From NCBI RefSeq assembly GCF_009208105.1, contig NZ_WFKL01000001.1, positions 4,898,001-4,962,000 of the forward strand: a stretch of DNA of 64,000 nucleotides. Reading direction: 5' to 3'. The notes beneath the pieces were generated by a model that worked only from the letters and a program-made list of their open reading frames with translations, was not told the DNA's origin and ran no database searches. Both the position numbers and the translations under genes were made by a program. The DNA comes from Rouxiella sp. S1S-2. GTDB lineage: Bacteria > Pseudomonadota > Gammaproteobacteria > Enterobacterales > Enterobacteriaceae. Shown piece after piece: positions 18,204 through 27,713 of this stretch; positions within the stretch are counted from its first letter, which is position 1; each line of letters starts with the position of its first letter.

Positions 18204-19640
18204 ATGATCAATATTGACCTACTCGATTCACCCTTTTTTGATGAAATGTTAATGGCTGAAGGGAAGCACCGCAGCCATTATCAAGCCTACTGGCAATGGT
18301 TACAGCAGGCCGATCAACAGGCCGTTCAGCGCAAGAAAGAGGAAGCTGCGCTGTTGTTTCATCGGGTGGGGATTACCTTTAACGTGTATGGGGATGACGA
18401 CGGCGCCGAGCGTCTTATCCCGTTTGACAGCGTGCCACGCATTATTCCGGCCAAAGAGTGGCAAATGCTCGACCGTGGGATCCGTCAGCGGGTGCAGGCG
18501 CTTAACTGTTTCTTGCATGATATTTATCATGACCAAAAAATTCTCAAGGCAGGCATAGTGCCGGCCGAGCAGGTATTGGCGAACGAACAGTATCAACCCT
18601 GCATGCAGGGCGTTAATCTGCACCGTGATACCTATGCGCACATTGCCGGAACCGACATGGTTCGCGGCGGCGACGGTGAATATTACGTGCTTGAGGACAA
18701 TCTGCGCACCCCGTCCGGCGTTTCCTACATGATGGAAAACCGCAAAATGATGATGCGGCTTTATCCAGAACTGTTTAGTGAACAACGTATTGCCCCGGTT
18801 TCTCGCTACCCTTCTTATCTGCTGCAAACACTGCGTGAAAGCACACCGGTGAACGACCCTACGGTGGTGGTGTTAACGCCGGGCCGTTTCAACAGCGCCT
18901 ACTTCGAACACAGCTTCTTGGCCCAACAAATGGGCGTTGAACTGGTTGAAAGCGTTGATTTATTTGTGAAAGAAGGCGCTGTATTTATGCGTACTACTGC
19001 CGGTCCCTGCAAGGTTGACGTGATTTATCGCCGCCTCGACGATGCGTTCCTCGACCCGCTGGCTTTCCGCGCTGACTCGATGCTCGGTGTACCGGGACTG
19101 CTTTCGGTTTACCGCACCGGCGGCGTGGTGCTGGCGAACGCCATCGGTACCGGCGTGGCCGACGACAAGTCTATCTACCCTTATGTACCGGACATGATCC
19201 GCTTCTATTTGTCGGAAGATCCCATACTGAATAATGTGCCAACCTGGCAGTGCCGCAAAGAACAGGACCTCTCCTACGTGCTTGCTAATCTAGAAAAAAT
19301 GGTCGTCAAAGAGGTTCACGGTGCGGGTGGCTACGGCATGCTAATTGGTCCAAAAGCCAGTCAGGCAGAGATTGCTCACTTCCGCGACCTGCTCAAGGCA
19401 CGTCCGGAAAACTATATTGCTCAGGACACACTGGCGCTTTCAACCTGTCCCACGTTTGTTGAAGAAGGCCTGGCACCGCGCCACATTGACCTGCGCCCCT
19501 TTGCATTAACCGGTGCCGAGATACGCCTGGTGCCGGGCGGACTAACCCGCGTGGCGCTGGAAGAAGGCTCGCTGGTGGTTAACTCTTCTCAGGGCGGCGG
19601 CACTAAGGACACCTGGGTTTTGGAGGATGACGCATGCTAA
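18204..19640 (+). CDS. Circularly permuted ATP-grasp protein
   Basis: This 478-residue protein of the circularly permuted ATP-grasp family (DUF404/DUF407 type) has the family segments YHDQKILKAGIVP, GGDGEYYVLEDNLRTPSGVSYMMENR and KEVHGAGGYGMLIGP. ATP-grasp enzymes make amide bonds through acyl-phosphate intermediates. Comparative work on amidoligases predicts that this family builds or tags small peptides, but no substrate is established. Three consecutive start codons (GTG 18198, ATG 18201, ATG 18204) are possible; 18204 sits 5 bases from GTGAGG. It is the first gene of a four-gene operon and overlaps the next gene by 7 bases. Confidence 0.9.
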   Translation: MINIDLLDSPFFDEMLMAEGKHRSHYQAYWQWLQQADQQAVQRKKEEAALLFHRVGITFNVYGDDDGAERLIPFDSVPRIIPAKEWQMLDRGIRQRVQALNCFLHDIYHDQKILKAGIVPAEQVLANEQYQPCMQGVNLHRDTYAHIAGTDMVRGGDGEYYVLEDNLRTPSGVSYMMENRKMMMRLYPELFSEQRIAPVSRYPSYLLQTLRESTPVNDPTVVVLTPGRFNSAYFEHSFLAQQMGVELVESVDLFVKEGAVFMRTTAGPCKVDVIYRRLDDAFLDPLAFRADSMLGVPGLLSVYRTGGVVLANAIGTGVADDKSIYPYVPDMIRFYLSEDPILNNVPTWQCRKEQDLSYVLANLEKMVVKEVHGAGGYGMLIGPKASQAEIAHFRDLLKARPENYIAQDTLALSTCPTFVEEGLAPRHIDLRPFALTGAEIRLVPGGLTRVALEEGSLVVNSSQGGGTKDTWVLEDDAC

Positions 19641-20560
19641 GCAGAACGGCCAGTGAACTCTATTGGATGGCCCGCTATCTTGAACGGGCTGAAAACATGG
19701 CTCGCCTGATGGACGTCACCAACAAACTGTCGATGATGTCTATCCGCGATAATAATCATGACCTGCTGGTTCCTTTACTGCTTACCGGCACTCAGATACT
19801 TTTTAATGATACCTATCAGCAAGTTACGATGAATAACCTGCTGAATTTCTTTGCACTCGACCCCAATAATCCCAGCAGCATTTACAGCTGCCTGCAAATG
19901 GCCTGGAACAACGCCCATGCGGTGCGCGGCAGTCTGTCGTCGGAAGTCTGGGAAAGCATTAACGCATCGTGGATTGAGATGAAAATAATCCGCCGTCAGG
20001 GCGTAGGCACGGCGGGGGCAGACAGCTTCTTCGACTGGGTGAAAGAGCGTTCACACCTGTTCCGCGGTGCCATGTTTGGGACGTTGCTGCGCAGCGACGC
20101 GCTGTATTTTATTCGCCTCGGCACCATGCTCGAACGCGCAGACAGCACCGCCCGCCTGCTCGAAGCCAAAAATCAGTTGCTCGACGCTGACGAAGATCCG
20201 GTTCGCGAATATTACCGCATGGACACGCTGCTGCGTGCGGTCAGCGCCCGCGAAGCCTTCCACACCTTATATAAACAACAGCTCAGCCGCGAAACCATCG
20301 CCGATCTGCTGATTCTGCGCCGCGAACTGCCGCGCTCTTTACTGGCCTGCGTCGAGGTCATGACCGAACAGCTTGAATTGATTGGTGGCACCGTCGGGAA
20401 TCTGCCGCGCCGCCGCGCCCACACGCTGCATGCCCAGCTGCGCTTCTCGACGCTGGCCGAAATCCAGGAAGTGGGTCTTAGCGAATGGCTCAATGACTTC
20501 CTCAGTCAAACCAGCGCGATTGCAGAAAGCATTCATCACACTTATCTGGAGGCACAATGA
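19634..20560 (+). CDS. Alpha-E domain protein (DUF403)
   Basis: This 308-residue, almost all-helical protein opens LSRTASELYWMARYLERAENMARL, the signature of the alpha-E family. It is nearly always encoded beside circularly permuted ATP-grasp and transglutaminase-like proteins. Its function is unknown; an accessory or binding role for the ATP-grasp partner is inferred from linkage. It overlaps the ATP-grasp gene (ATGCTAA) and the next gene (ATGA), so translation is probably coupled. Confidence 0.9.
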   Translation: MLSRTASELYWMARYLERAENMARLMDVTNKLSMMSIRDNNHDLLVPLLLTGTQILFNDTYQQVTMNNLLNFFALDPNNPSSIYSCLQMAWNNAHAVRGSLSSEVWESINASWIEMKIIRRQGVGTAGADSFFDWVKERSHLFRGAMFGTLLRSDALYFIRLGTMLERADSTARLLEAKNQLLDADEDPVREYYRMDTLLRAVSAREAFHTLYKQQLSRETIADLLILRRELPRSLLACVEVMTEQLELIGGTVGNLPRRRAHTLHAQLRFSTLAEIQEVGLSEWLNDFLSQTSAIAESIHHTYLEAQ

Positions 20561-21351
20561 AACTTAACGTCAGTCATCAGACGCACTATACCTATGCGCA
20601 GCAGGTTAAACGCAGCACCCAGTATCTGCGCCTGACGCCACAGAACTCCAGCCATCAGAAAATCCTGACCTGGGATCTCAGCCTGCCGGAATATGCCACC
20701 CGCACCATCGACGCCTATGGCAACGTGCTGCACGTGTTGACCCTCGACCAGCCGCATCAAGCGATCACTATCGAGGCCAACGGGGTGGTTGAAATTGAAG
20801 ACAACGTAGAGGACGACAACTGCGGGCATCTTTCACCGTTGGTATTTCTGCGGACCAGCCAGCTGACCCATGCGGATCCGGCAATCCGTGACTTTGCCTC
20901 GCGCTATTATCGTCCACAGGCCCAGCATGAAAGCCTGCGCAAACTCATGGGCGAGCTGCTGCTTAAAATGCCTTACAGTCCAGGCACCACCACGGTAAAA
21001 GACAGTGCCGCGCAAGCGTTCAGCGCGCAGCAAGGCGTGTGTCAGGATCATACTCACGTGTTTCTGGCCTGCTGTCGCAGTCTTGGCATACCGGCGCGTT
21101 ACGTAAGCGGTTATTTATACAGTGAAGATACCGCGCACGTGGCAACCCATGCTTGGGCAGAAGCCTGGCTTGATGACCGTTGGCAAAGTTTTGACGTAAC
21201 AAATAATACTTGCCAGCCCAATCAACATTTGAAACTCGCTATCGGTATAGATTATCTTGATGCCTGCCCGGTACGCGGCATCCGGTTAGGGGGCGGATGC
21301 GAAGATATGCACACCGTCGCTGCGGTACAAATGCTCGATATTCCCCAATAA
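20557..21351 (+). CDS. Transglutaminase-like cysteine peptidase
   Basis: This 264-residue protein has an N-terminal bacterial transglutaminase-like beta domain and a papain-like core. The catalytic triad is readable: C162 in QGVCQDH, H198 in THAWAEAW and D213 in QSFDVTN. No signal peptide is seen, so it should act in the cytoplasm. In this operon it probably cleaves or transfers the amide bond made by the ATP-grasp enzyme, which is inference from gene linkage. Confidence 0.92.
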   Translation: MKLNVSHQTHYTYAQQVKRSTQYLRLTPQNSSHQKILTWDLSLPEYATRTIDAYGNVLHVLTLDQPHQAITIEANGVVEIEDNVEDDNCGHLSPLVFLRTSQLTHADPAIRDFASRYYRPQAQHESLRKLMGELLLKMPYSPGTTTVKDSAAQAFSAQQGVCQDHTHVFLACCRSLGIPARYVSGYLYSEDTAHVATHAWAEAWLDDRWQSFDVTNNTCQPNQHLKLAIGIDYLDACPVRGIRLGGGCEDMHTVAAVQMLDIPQ

Positions 21352-21376
21352 TCCTGACTGAATATAGGTAACTGGT

Positions 21377-22108
21377 ATGACTTACTGTGTGGCCATGCGA
21401 TTGTCCTCTGGCCTGGTGTTTGTTTCGGACTCGCGAACCAATGCTGGGGTGGACCATATTTCCACTTTCCGCAAACTGCATGTTTTTCATCAAAGCGATG
21501 AGCGGATGCTGGTGATTCAGAGTGCCGGCAATTTGGCGACCACACAGAGCATTCTCAGCCTGTTGCACAAGCGCTGTCTTGACCCGGATCGCCCCAATAT
21601 GCTCAACGTGGCGTCAATGTACGACGCGGCGAGCCTGTTGGGTGAAACGGTGCGGGAAGTGATTGCCCGCGACAGTGGCGCGAATCAAGGCGGAATGACC
21701 GATTTCAGCTGCAATCTGCTGCTTGGCGGGCAAATTGAGGGTGAAGGAATGCGCCTGTTCCACGTTTATCCGCAGGGCAATTTTATTGAAGCCACTCACG
21801 ATACGCCGTATTTTCAGGTGGGTGAAAGCAAGTACGGTAAGCCGATTATCGACCGCGTGTTGACCTACAACACCGCGCTGGATCAGGCGATGCAGTGTGC
21901 GCTTATTTCGATGGACTCTACCCTGCGCAGCAATCTGTCGGTTGGACTGCCGCTCGACGTTATGATCTATCCAAAAGACAGTTTCAGTAAGGCTCAGCAG
22001 TATCGGATAACCGAAGATCATCCGTATTTTCAGATGATCCGCACCGGATGGGGAGAGGGATTATTGAGTATTTTTGCCCAGTTACCGACCTTGAAACTGG
22101 AAAACTGA
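21377..22108 (+). CDS. Anbu proteasome-like peptidase
   Basis: This 243-residue Ntn-hydrolase of the Anbu (ancestral beta subunit) branch is related to HslV and 20S beta subunits. Removing Met1 would expose Thr2 as the nucleophile. The N-terminal strand TYCVAMRLSSGLVFVSDSRTN and KLHVF match proteasome-type folds, and Lys33-equivalent spacing is plausible. Structurally studied Anbu proteins form open rings rather than closed barrels. The physiological substrate is unknown. It lies 25 bp after the transglutaminase gene. Confidence 0.92.
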   Translation: MTYCVAMRLSSGLVFVSDSRTNAGVDHISTFRKLHVFHQSDERMLVIQSAGNLATTQSILSLLHKRCLDPDRPNMLNVASMYDAASLLGETVREVIARDSGANQGGMTDFSCNLLLGGQIEGEGMRLFHVYPQGNFIEATHDTPYFQVGESKYGKPIIDRVLTYNTALDQAMQCALISMDSTLRSNLSVGLPLDVMIYPKDSFSKAQQYRITEDHPYFQMIRTGWGEGLLSIFAQLPTLKLEN

Positions 22109-22118
22109 TTTCCTGCCG

Positions 22119-22148
22119 CGGCCTTCTATTATCGCAAAGGCCGTTTTG
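22119..22148. terminator. Terminator between the Anbu gene and ygjV
   Basis: CGGCCTT and AAGGCCG form a stem with an 11-base loop, followed by TTTTGTT on the plus strand. It lies between the convergent Anbu and ygjV genes. Confidence 0.65.
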
Positions 22149-22709
22149 TTACGCCGTGTCCGCCTGAGCTTCTTTTTTCTCAAGCTGCGTTTCGAGCGCA
22201 AAAGGATCGATGCCGCGCTGCTGCAGCCGATAAAAACGAAGAATGTTGAAACCGTTCATCACCAGAAAACTGCCCTCGATCAGGGTGCCGCCTATTGATC
22301 CGAGCCAAATGTTGTGCGCGACCCAGCCGCAGGTTGAACACCACATAATGCAGCGCGTTTTCATACCGCGGGTGCGAAACAGCGCCCAGGTGCTGACCAC
22401 CGTACCGATAACCGGCAACAGCTCCATCAGATGTTTAGCCTTACCCAGCCCGAAAATCAGCGTCAGGGTGATGAAAATCAGCATCACCCACTGACTGCGG
22501 GTGCGCAAGGCAAGCTGTGTACGAACGGCATTAAGCAGCGCCGTGCTGCCTGCTGCATTGGCACCCATTAACAGAAAGTGGATGCCGATAATGGCGCTGT
22601 AGGCCGACAGCTGCTGTTTAAATCGGCGATCGCTGCGATTGAAAAACATCGTGATGCCAACGCAAAAAGCCAGTAAACCCACACCCTGCGCAAACCAGTA
22701 AAGCGTCAT
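22149..22709 (-). CDS. ygjV: Inner-membrane protein YgjV
   Basis: This 186-residue multi-pass membrane protein matches E. coli YgjV: FAQGVGLLAFCVGITMFFNR, ELLPVIGTVVSTWALFRTRG and NIWLGSIGGTLIEGSFLVMNG. Five or so hydrophobic helices are visible. Its function is unknown. It lies just past uxaA, as in E. coli, but is preceded by its own 125-bp spacer. Confidence 0.92.
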   Translation of the reverse strand: MTLYWFAQGVGLLAFCVGITMFFNRSDRRFKQQLSAYSAIIGIHFLLMGANAAGSTALLNAVRTQLALRTRSQWVMLIFITLTLIFGLGKAKHLMELLPVIGTVVSTWALFRTRGMKTRCIMWCSTCGWVAHNIWLGSIGGTLIEGSFLVMNGFNILRFYRLQQRGIDPFALETQLEKKEAQADTA

Positions 22710-22834
22710 GTCATTACATCCACGTGATACCAGAAAAGCACCGTCTGTTCGAGCCCCGCGACTGGGACGCTCGGCAGAAAGCGGCAGCGTTAAATTAAAA
22801 AATGCCGCCGTATGCTAGTCCTATTTAACATTGC

Positions 22835-24325
22835 TTACAATGTGACCCCGCTCTTAAAAATCGCCAATTCGCGAAAATCATTAAGTTCGTTTTTACTGGG
22901 TTTTCCGTTAGCAATATCCACAATAAGGCTGACGAACTCACTCAATAACTGATCCATCGGCGTGTTGTGAATAAGTTTGCCGGCATCAAAGTCTATCCAG
23001 TGCGGCTTCTTGTTTGCCAGCTCGCTGTTGGTCGCCAGCTTGATAGTCGGCACAAAACCGCCGTAGGGCGTGCCGCGACCCGTGCTGAACAACACCATGT
23101 GGCAACCGGCACCCGCCAGCGCGCTGGTGGCGACCGCGTCATTACCCGGCGCACTCAGCAGATTGAGACCACGACGCTGCAAACGCTCACCATATTTCAG
23201 TACGTCGACCACCGGGCTTTGTCCGGCTTTTTGCGTGCAGCCCAGCGACTTTTCTTCCAGCGTGGTAATTCCGCCCGCCTTGTTGCCCGGCGATGGGTTT
23301 TCATAGATTGGCTGCTGATGGGCAATAAAATATCGTTTGAAATCATTGACCATGCTTACCGTTTTTTCGAACGTTGCTTCATCGCGACAGCGGCTCATCA
23401 AGATACGTTCGGCGCCAAACATCTCCGGGACCTCCGTTAACACCGAGGTCCCGCCATTGGCTATCACATAGTCAGAAAATCGCCCGAGCAAAGGATTGGC
23501 GGTGATCCCGGATAATCCATCGGATCCGCCGCACTCGAGGCCAAACTTGAGCTCGCTCAGCCGGCCTTCCGTGCGCGTGTCACCCAGCATGGCCTGATAA
23601 AGCTCGTGCAGACGCTCAACGCCCGCCTCAACTTCATCATCAAATTTCTGGCAGATCATAAACCGCACCCGCTGCTCGTCGATCTCGCCCAACGTTTCGC
23701 GGAACACGTCGACCTGATTATTCTCACAGCCTAGGCCTATCACCAATACCGCCCCGGCGTTGGGATGCCGCACCATATTCTGCAGCATGACGCGGGTGTT
23801 CTCGTGATCTTTACCCAACTGCGAACAGCCAAACGGATGAGTAAACAGGTGAACGCCGTCGATTCCTGCCGCCTGCTCGGTTTCTTTAAGGAACCGCTGC
23901 TGGATCATCTTGGCAATACCGTTAACGCAGCCGACGGTGGGTACGATCCACAGTTCGTTTCGAATGCCAATCAGGCCGTTTTCACGCCGATAGACTGACA
24001 CGGGTCTGTCGGCCATCTGTGCCGATATGTCTCTGAATTCGGGCTGATACTGATACTCATCCAAATCGCTGAGGTTGGTTTTGGCATTCTGCGAATGAAT
24101 ATGTTCACCCAGGGCGATGACGGTGAGTGCATGTCCGATAGGCAGCCCGTATTTAATGATATTCTGCCCGCTTTCGAGGGGCTGAAGGGCAAACTTGTGG
24201 CCTCGCACCACCGGCTGGGGCAACACGATAACCTGGTCTGCAATCTCAATCTGTTCACCTTCGGCCAAATCGCGCAGCGCAACGGCAACATTATCGGTGG
24301 AATGAATTTGAATCGTACTTTTCAT
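22835..24325 (-). CDS. uxaA: Altronate dehydratase
   Basis: This 496-residue enzyme dehydrates D-altronate to 2-keto-3-deoxygluconate in the galacturonate branch of hexuronate breakdown. An N-terminal SAF domain (about residues 1-90) is followed by the UxaA/GarD catalytic domain with FTHPFGCSQLG, LGLGCENNQ-type and FGLECGGSDGLSGITANP segments that hold the metal ligands. It is the second gene after uxaC, 90 bp downstream. The intervening sequence holds no gene. Confidence 0.97.
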   Translation of the reverse strand: MKSTIQIHSTDNVAVALRDLAEGEQIEIADQVIVLPQPVVRGHKFALQPLESGQNIIKYGLPIGHALTVIALGEHIHSQNAKTNLSDLDEYQYQPEFRDISAQMADRPVSVYRRENGLIGIRNELWIVPTVGCVNGIAKMIQQRFLKETEQAAGIDGVHLFTHPFGCSQLGKDHENTRVMLQNMVRHPNAGAVLVIGLGCENNQVDVFRETLGEIDEQRVRFMICQKFDDEVEAGVERLHELYQAMLGDTRTEGRLSELKFGLECGGSDGLSGITANPLLGRFSDYVIANGGTSVLTEVPEMFGAERILMSRCRDEATFEKTVSMVNDFKRYFIAHQQPIYENPSPGNKAGGITTLEEKSLGCTQKAGQSPVVDVLKYGERLQRRGLNLLSAPGNDAVATSALAGAGCHMVLFSTGRGTPYGGFVPTIKLATNSELANKKPHWIDFDAGKLIHNTPMDQLLSEFVSLIVDIANGKPSKNELNDFRELAIFKSGVTL

Positions 24326-24415
24326 AAACTACCTCTTAACCCTACGCCGTCATTGCTGCGCGCATTCCACGCTCTACAGTATGCTGAATCTGCCGTGCGT
24401 TTCGTCACTCACGGC

Positions 24416-25828
24416 TTAATGCAGTTCGATGCCAAAATACTCTTTGGCATTGTCGAAACAGATGTTTTTGACCATTTCGCCCAACAGAGTAATGTCGTTC
24501 GGCGCCTCACCTTCGGCTACCCAGCGGCCAATCATCTGGCACAAAATGCGACGGAAGTATTCGTGGCGCGTATAAGACAGGAAGCTGCGACTGTCGGTGA
24601 GCATGCCAACGAACCGACTCAGCAGGCCCATATTGGCCAGCTGCAACATCTGCCGCTGCATACCGTCTTTTTGATCGTTAAACCACCAGGCCGATCCGTA
24701 CTGCATTTTTCCGCGCACGCCTTCACCCTGAAAATTGCCGGCCATGGTGGCAAGCACTTCGTTGTCGCGCGGATTAAGGCCGTAAAGGATCGTTTTTGGC
24801 AGACCGCCGTTTTTGCCCTGCGCGCCCAACAGGCGGGATAAAGGCTCAGCCAGAGGCCGGTCATTGATTGAATCGAACCCAACGTCAGGACCAAGGATAT
24901 CCAGCATTCGGGTGTTGTTATTGCGCAGTGCGCCAATGTGGTACTGCTGCGCCCATTCACGACGATGATATTCCGAAGCCAGGAACAGCAATACTGCGGT
25001 CTTGAACTGGGCACTTTCTTGCTCAGAAGGCAGCTTACCGGCCAAGCGGCGAGACAGAATGGCGTCAAGCGTCGCGTCGTCGGCTTCGGCATACACCACC
25101 ACGTCAAGCGCGTGATCCGACACTTTACAGCCGTGTGCCGCAAAATGGTCCATGCGTTTTTTCAGTGCGTCACACAGCGCGCTGAAACGTGAAATTTCTG
25201 TGTCGGCGGCCTGCCCCAAACGCTGCATGTAGTCGTTAAAACCCGGTGCATCAATATTGAACGCCTTGTCAGGACGCCAGCTCGGTAACACTTTTATTTT
25301 GAATGACGCATCAGCGGCAATGGTTTTATGGTGCTCGAGGGTATCTAACGGATCGTCGGTAGTGCCGACCATCTTGACGTTCATCTGCTCCATGATCCCG
25401 CGAGCAGAAAAGGTGTCCTGTGCCAGAAGATCGTTAGTTTGGTGCCAGATTTCATCTGCCGTAGCGGGAGAAAGCAGTTTACCGGTGATGCCAAACGGCC
25501 GACGCAGCTCAAGATGGGTCCAGATATACAGCGGATTACCGACAGTGTGCGGCACTGTAGCTGCCCAGGCGTCAAACTTCTGCCGATCACTGCCGTCTCC
25601 GGTACACAAAGACTCCGCGACACCATTGGCGCGCATTGCCCGCCACTTATAGTGATCGCCTTTCAACCAGATGTCGTACAAGTTTTTGAAACGATAATCC
25701 TGAGCAATCTGCTCCGGCGGCAAGTGGCAATGGTAATCGAATATCGGCTGATCCTTCGCGTACTCATTATATAAGCGGCGGGCTATTTCAGTATCCAGCA
25801 GAAAATCTTCCGGCAAAAACTGCGACAT
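24416..25828 (-). CDS. uxaC: Uronate isomerase
   Basis: This 470-residue amidohydrolase-superfamily enzyme isomerises galacturonate to tagaturonate and glucuronate to fructuronate. It has the metal-binding FDYHCHLPP motif near the N-terminus and [11 protein letters not shown] further on. The start at 25828 ([16 protein letters not shown]) is preceded by GAGGAACC. An in-frame extension of 31 residues upstream lacks support. It is the first gene of uxaCA, divergent from exuT, as in E. coli. Confidence 0.97.
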   Translation of the reverse strand: MSQFLPEDFLLDTEIARRLYNEYAKDQPIFDYHCHLPPEQIAQDYRFKNLYDIWLKGDHYKWRAMRANGVAESLCTGDGSDRQKFDAWAATVPHTVGNPLYIWTHLELRRPFGITGKLLSPATADEIWHQTNDLLAQDTFSARGIMEQMNVKMVGTTDDPLDTLEHHKTIAADASFKIKVLPSWRPDKAFNIDAPGFNDYMQRLGQAADTEISRFSALCDALKKRMDHFAAHGCKVSDHALDVVVYAEADDATLDAILSRRLAGKLPSEQESAQFKTAVLLFLASEYHRREWAQQYHIGALRNNNTRMLDILGPDVGFDSINDRPLAEPLSRLLGAQGKNGGLPKTILYGLNPRDNEVLATMAGNFQGEGVRGKMQYGSAWWFNDQKDGMQRQMLQLANMGLLSRFVGMLTDSRSFLSYTRHEYFRRILCQMIGRWVAEGEAPNDITLLGEMVKNICFDNAKEYFGIELH

Positions 25829-26253
25829 ATAAGGTTCCTCTTCTTCCATTCCGGTCTGAGTAAGACCTGATTGAGATCTGATTATGATCTGAGTTATCAC
25901 TCGATTATGCAAAGTTATCACACCAATCTATCACGTCGTCCAGCAAATTTTATCGCCTCATTCAGCATAATAAATGCAGGACGGATCACAAAAAATTGGA
26001 TAACTGGCTGATTTTGATATTTTTGTCACATAAATCATCCTGAGTATCATTATCCACACTATTTAAAAGTGATTTTGTGATATCACTCAAATTTTAAATC
26101 TGTATGACAAGTTATCTTGATTTCGCCTTGTGAGGATCAAGTTGTGATCGCCTGCCACAACATCCTGCTGTCCATACGGCATGGTTGTCCCCTTGACGAC
26201 GAGACCCGCAGACGGGCAATTCACAGCTTGTTTCTTTTATTGGAGAGATTTGA
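25829..26253. promoter_or_regulatory. Divergent control region of uxaCA and exuT
   Basis: A 425-bp AT-rich spacer contains the start regions of both hexuronate units. In E. coli this spacer is bound by ExuR and CRP. A CRP-like site is annotated separately. A partial match to the ExuR half-site (minus-strand ATTGGT, about 25912-25928) is present but weak. Confidence 0.55.
26076..26091 (+). promoter_or_regulatory. CRP-like binding site
   Basis: TGTGATATCACTCAAA fits TGTGA-N6-TCACA with one mismatch in the right half. It lies about 165 bp before exuT, inside the divergent hexuronate control region, where cAMP-CRP activation is expected from E. coli. Confidence 0.5.
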
Positions 26254-27546
26254 ATGCGTAAGATCAAAGGGTTACGCTGGTACATGATCGCCCTCGTGAC
26301 GGTTGGTACCATTCTGGGTTATCTGACACGCAACGCGATTGCCGTTGCGGCACCGACGTTGCAAGACCAACTTCACATTACTACCCAACAATATTCCTAC
26401 ATCATTGCCGCCTATTCTGCCTGCTACACCATTATGCAGCCGGTTGCCGGTTACGTGCTCGACGTGATGGGCACCAAAGTGGGCTATGCGATGTTTGCCA
26501 TCATGTGGGCGCTGTTCTGTGCCGCCACGGCGCTGGCCAGTAGCTGGGGTGGACTTGCCATTGCGCGCGGTGCGGTCGGCATGGCCGAAGCGGCGATGAT
26601 CCCGGCTGGCCTCAAAGCCAGCAGCGAGTGGTTTCCGGCCAAGGAGCGCTCAATTGCCGTGGGCTATTTCAACGTTGGCTCGTCGATTGGCGGCATGATT
26701 GCACCTCCTCTGGTGGTGTGGGCGATCGTGATGCACAGCTGGCAGTTGGCGTTTGTCATTACCGGCGTGCTGAGCCTGATTTGGGCGGTGTGCTGGTTAA
26801 TCTTCTATAAACATCCTAAAGATCAGAAAAAACTCAGTGAAGATGAACGTGAGTACATTCTCGGCGGCCAGGAAGCTCAGCATCTAACCACTAATCAGAA
26901 AAAGATGTCTGCCTGGGAAATCCTGCGTAATCGCCAGTTCTGGGGTATTGCTCTGCCGCGCTTTTTGGCAGAACCGGCCTGGGGTACTTTTAATGCCTGG
27001 ATCCCGCTGTTTATGTTCAAGGTCTACGGTTTTAATCTAAAAGAGATCGCCATGTTTGCCTGGATGCCTATGCTGTTTGCTGACCTTGGCTGCATTCTCG
27101 GCGGCTATCTGCCTCCGTTCTTCCAGAAGCATTTCAAAGTAAACCTGATCGTTTCACGCAAACTGGTGGTCACCATGGGCGCACTGCTGATGATTGGTCC
27201 AGGCCTGATTGGTCTGTTCACCAGTCCTTATGTGGCGATTGGCCTGCTGTGCGTAGGCGGCTTTGCTCATCAGTCCCTTTCGGGTGCATTGATCACGCTC
27301 TCCTCCGATGTGTTTGGTAGAAATGAGGTCGCCACGGCTAATGGCCTGACTGGCATGGCGGCGTGGACGGCGAGCACGCTGTTTGCGCTGGTGGTGGGTG
27401 CGCTGGCCGACACCATTGGTTTCAGCCCGCTGTTTGCCGCGCTGTCAGTGTTTGATCTGCTAGGGGCGATTATCATCTGGACGGTGCTGCAAAACCGCCC
27501 GGCGGTGAATCCACCCGTTGTCCCGATGCAGGCCGCTAAAGCCTAA
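26254..27546 (+). CDS. exuT: Hexuronate transporter ExuT
   Basis: This 430-residue MFS permease with twelve hydrophobic helices belongs to the anion:cation symporter group. It has the segments GTILGYLTRNAIAVAAPTLQ and VGMAEAAMIPAGLKASSEWFPAKERS (ACS-family loop 2-3 signature). It imports galacturonate and glucuronate for UxaC. TTATTGGAGAGATTTGA precedes the ATG. It lies in front of exuR and divergent from uxaCA. Confidence 0.96.
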   Translation: MRKIKGLRWYMIALVTVGTILGYLTRNAIAVAAPTLQDQLHITTQQYSYIIAAYSACYTIMQPVAGYVLDVMGTKVGYAMFAIMWALFCAATALASSWGGLAIARGAVGMAEAAMIPAGLKASSEWFPAKERSIAVGYFNVGSSIGGMIAPPLVVWAIVMHSWQLAFVITGVLSLIWAVCWLIFYKHPKDQKKLSEDEREYILGGQEAQHLTTNQKKMSAWEILRNRQFWGIALPRFLAEPAWGTFNAWIPLFMFKVYGFNLKEIAMFAWMPMLFADLGCILGGYLPPFFQKHFKVNLIVSRKLVVTMGALLMIGPGLIGLFTSPYVAIGLLCVGGFAHQSLSGALITLSSDVFGRNEVATANGLTGMAAWTASTLFALVVGALADTIGFSPLFAALSVFDLLGAIIIWTVLQNRPAVNPPVVPMQAAKA

Positions 27547-27643
27547 GCCCTTAATTCCCTCCGGTGTTGACGACTGTTTACCCTCGTCACACAGTTTGCC
27601 AATGCCGGGCATTCCCCTTCCCTCAGCCCCACTGTTGCTCGTA

Positions 27644-27660
27644 TACTGGTATAACAACTG
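27644..27660 (+). promoter_or_regulatory. Candidate ExuR operator upstream of exuR
   Basis: ACTGGTATAACAACT resembles the ExuR/UxuR palindrome ATTGGTATACCAATT as I recall it (11 of 15 bases). It lies about 55 bp before the exuR start, suggesting autoregulation. Confidence 0.45.
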
Positions 27661-27713
27661 GACAAAACCGTAACTTACTTCGTTTTTGACGTTAACTTAA
27701 AGAGCCTTAAACC

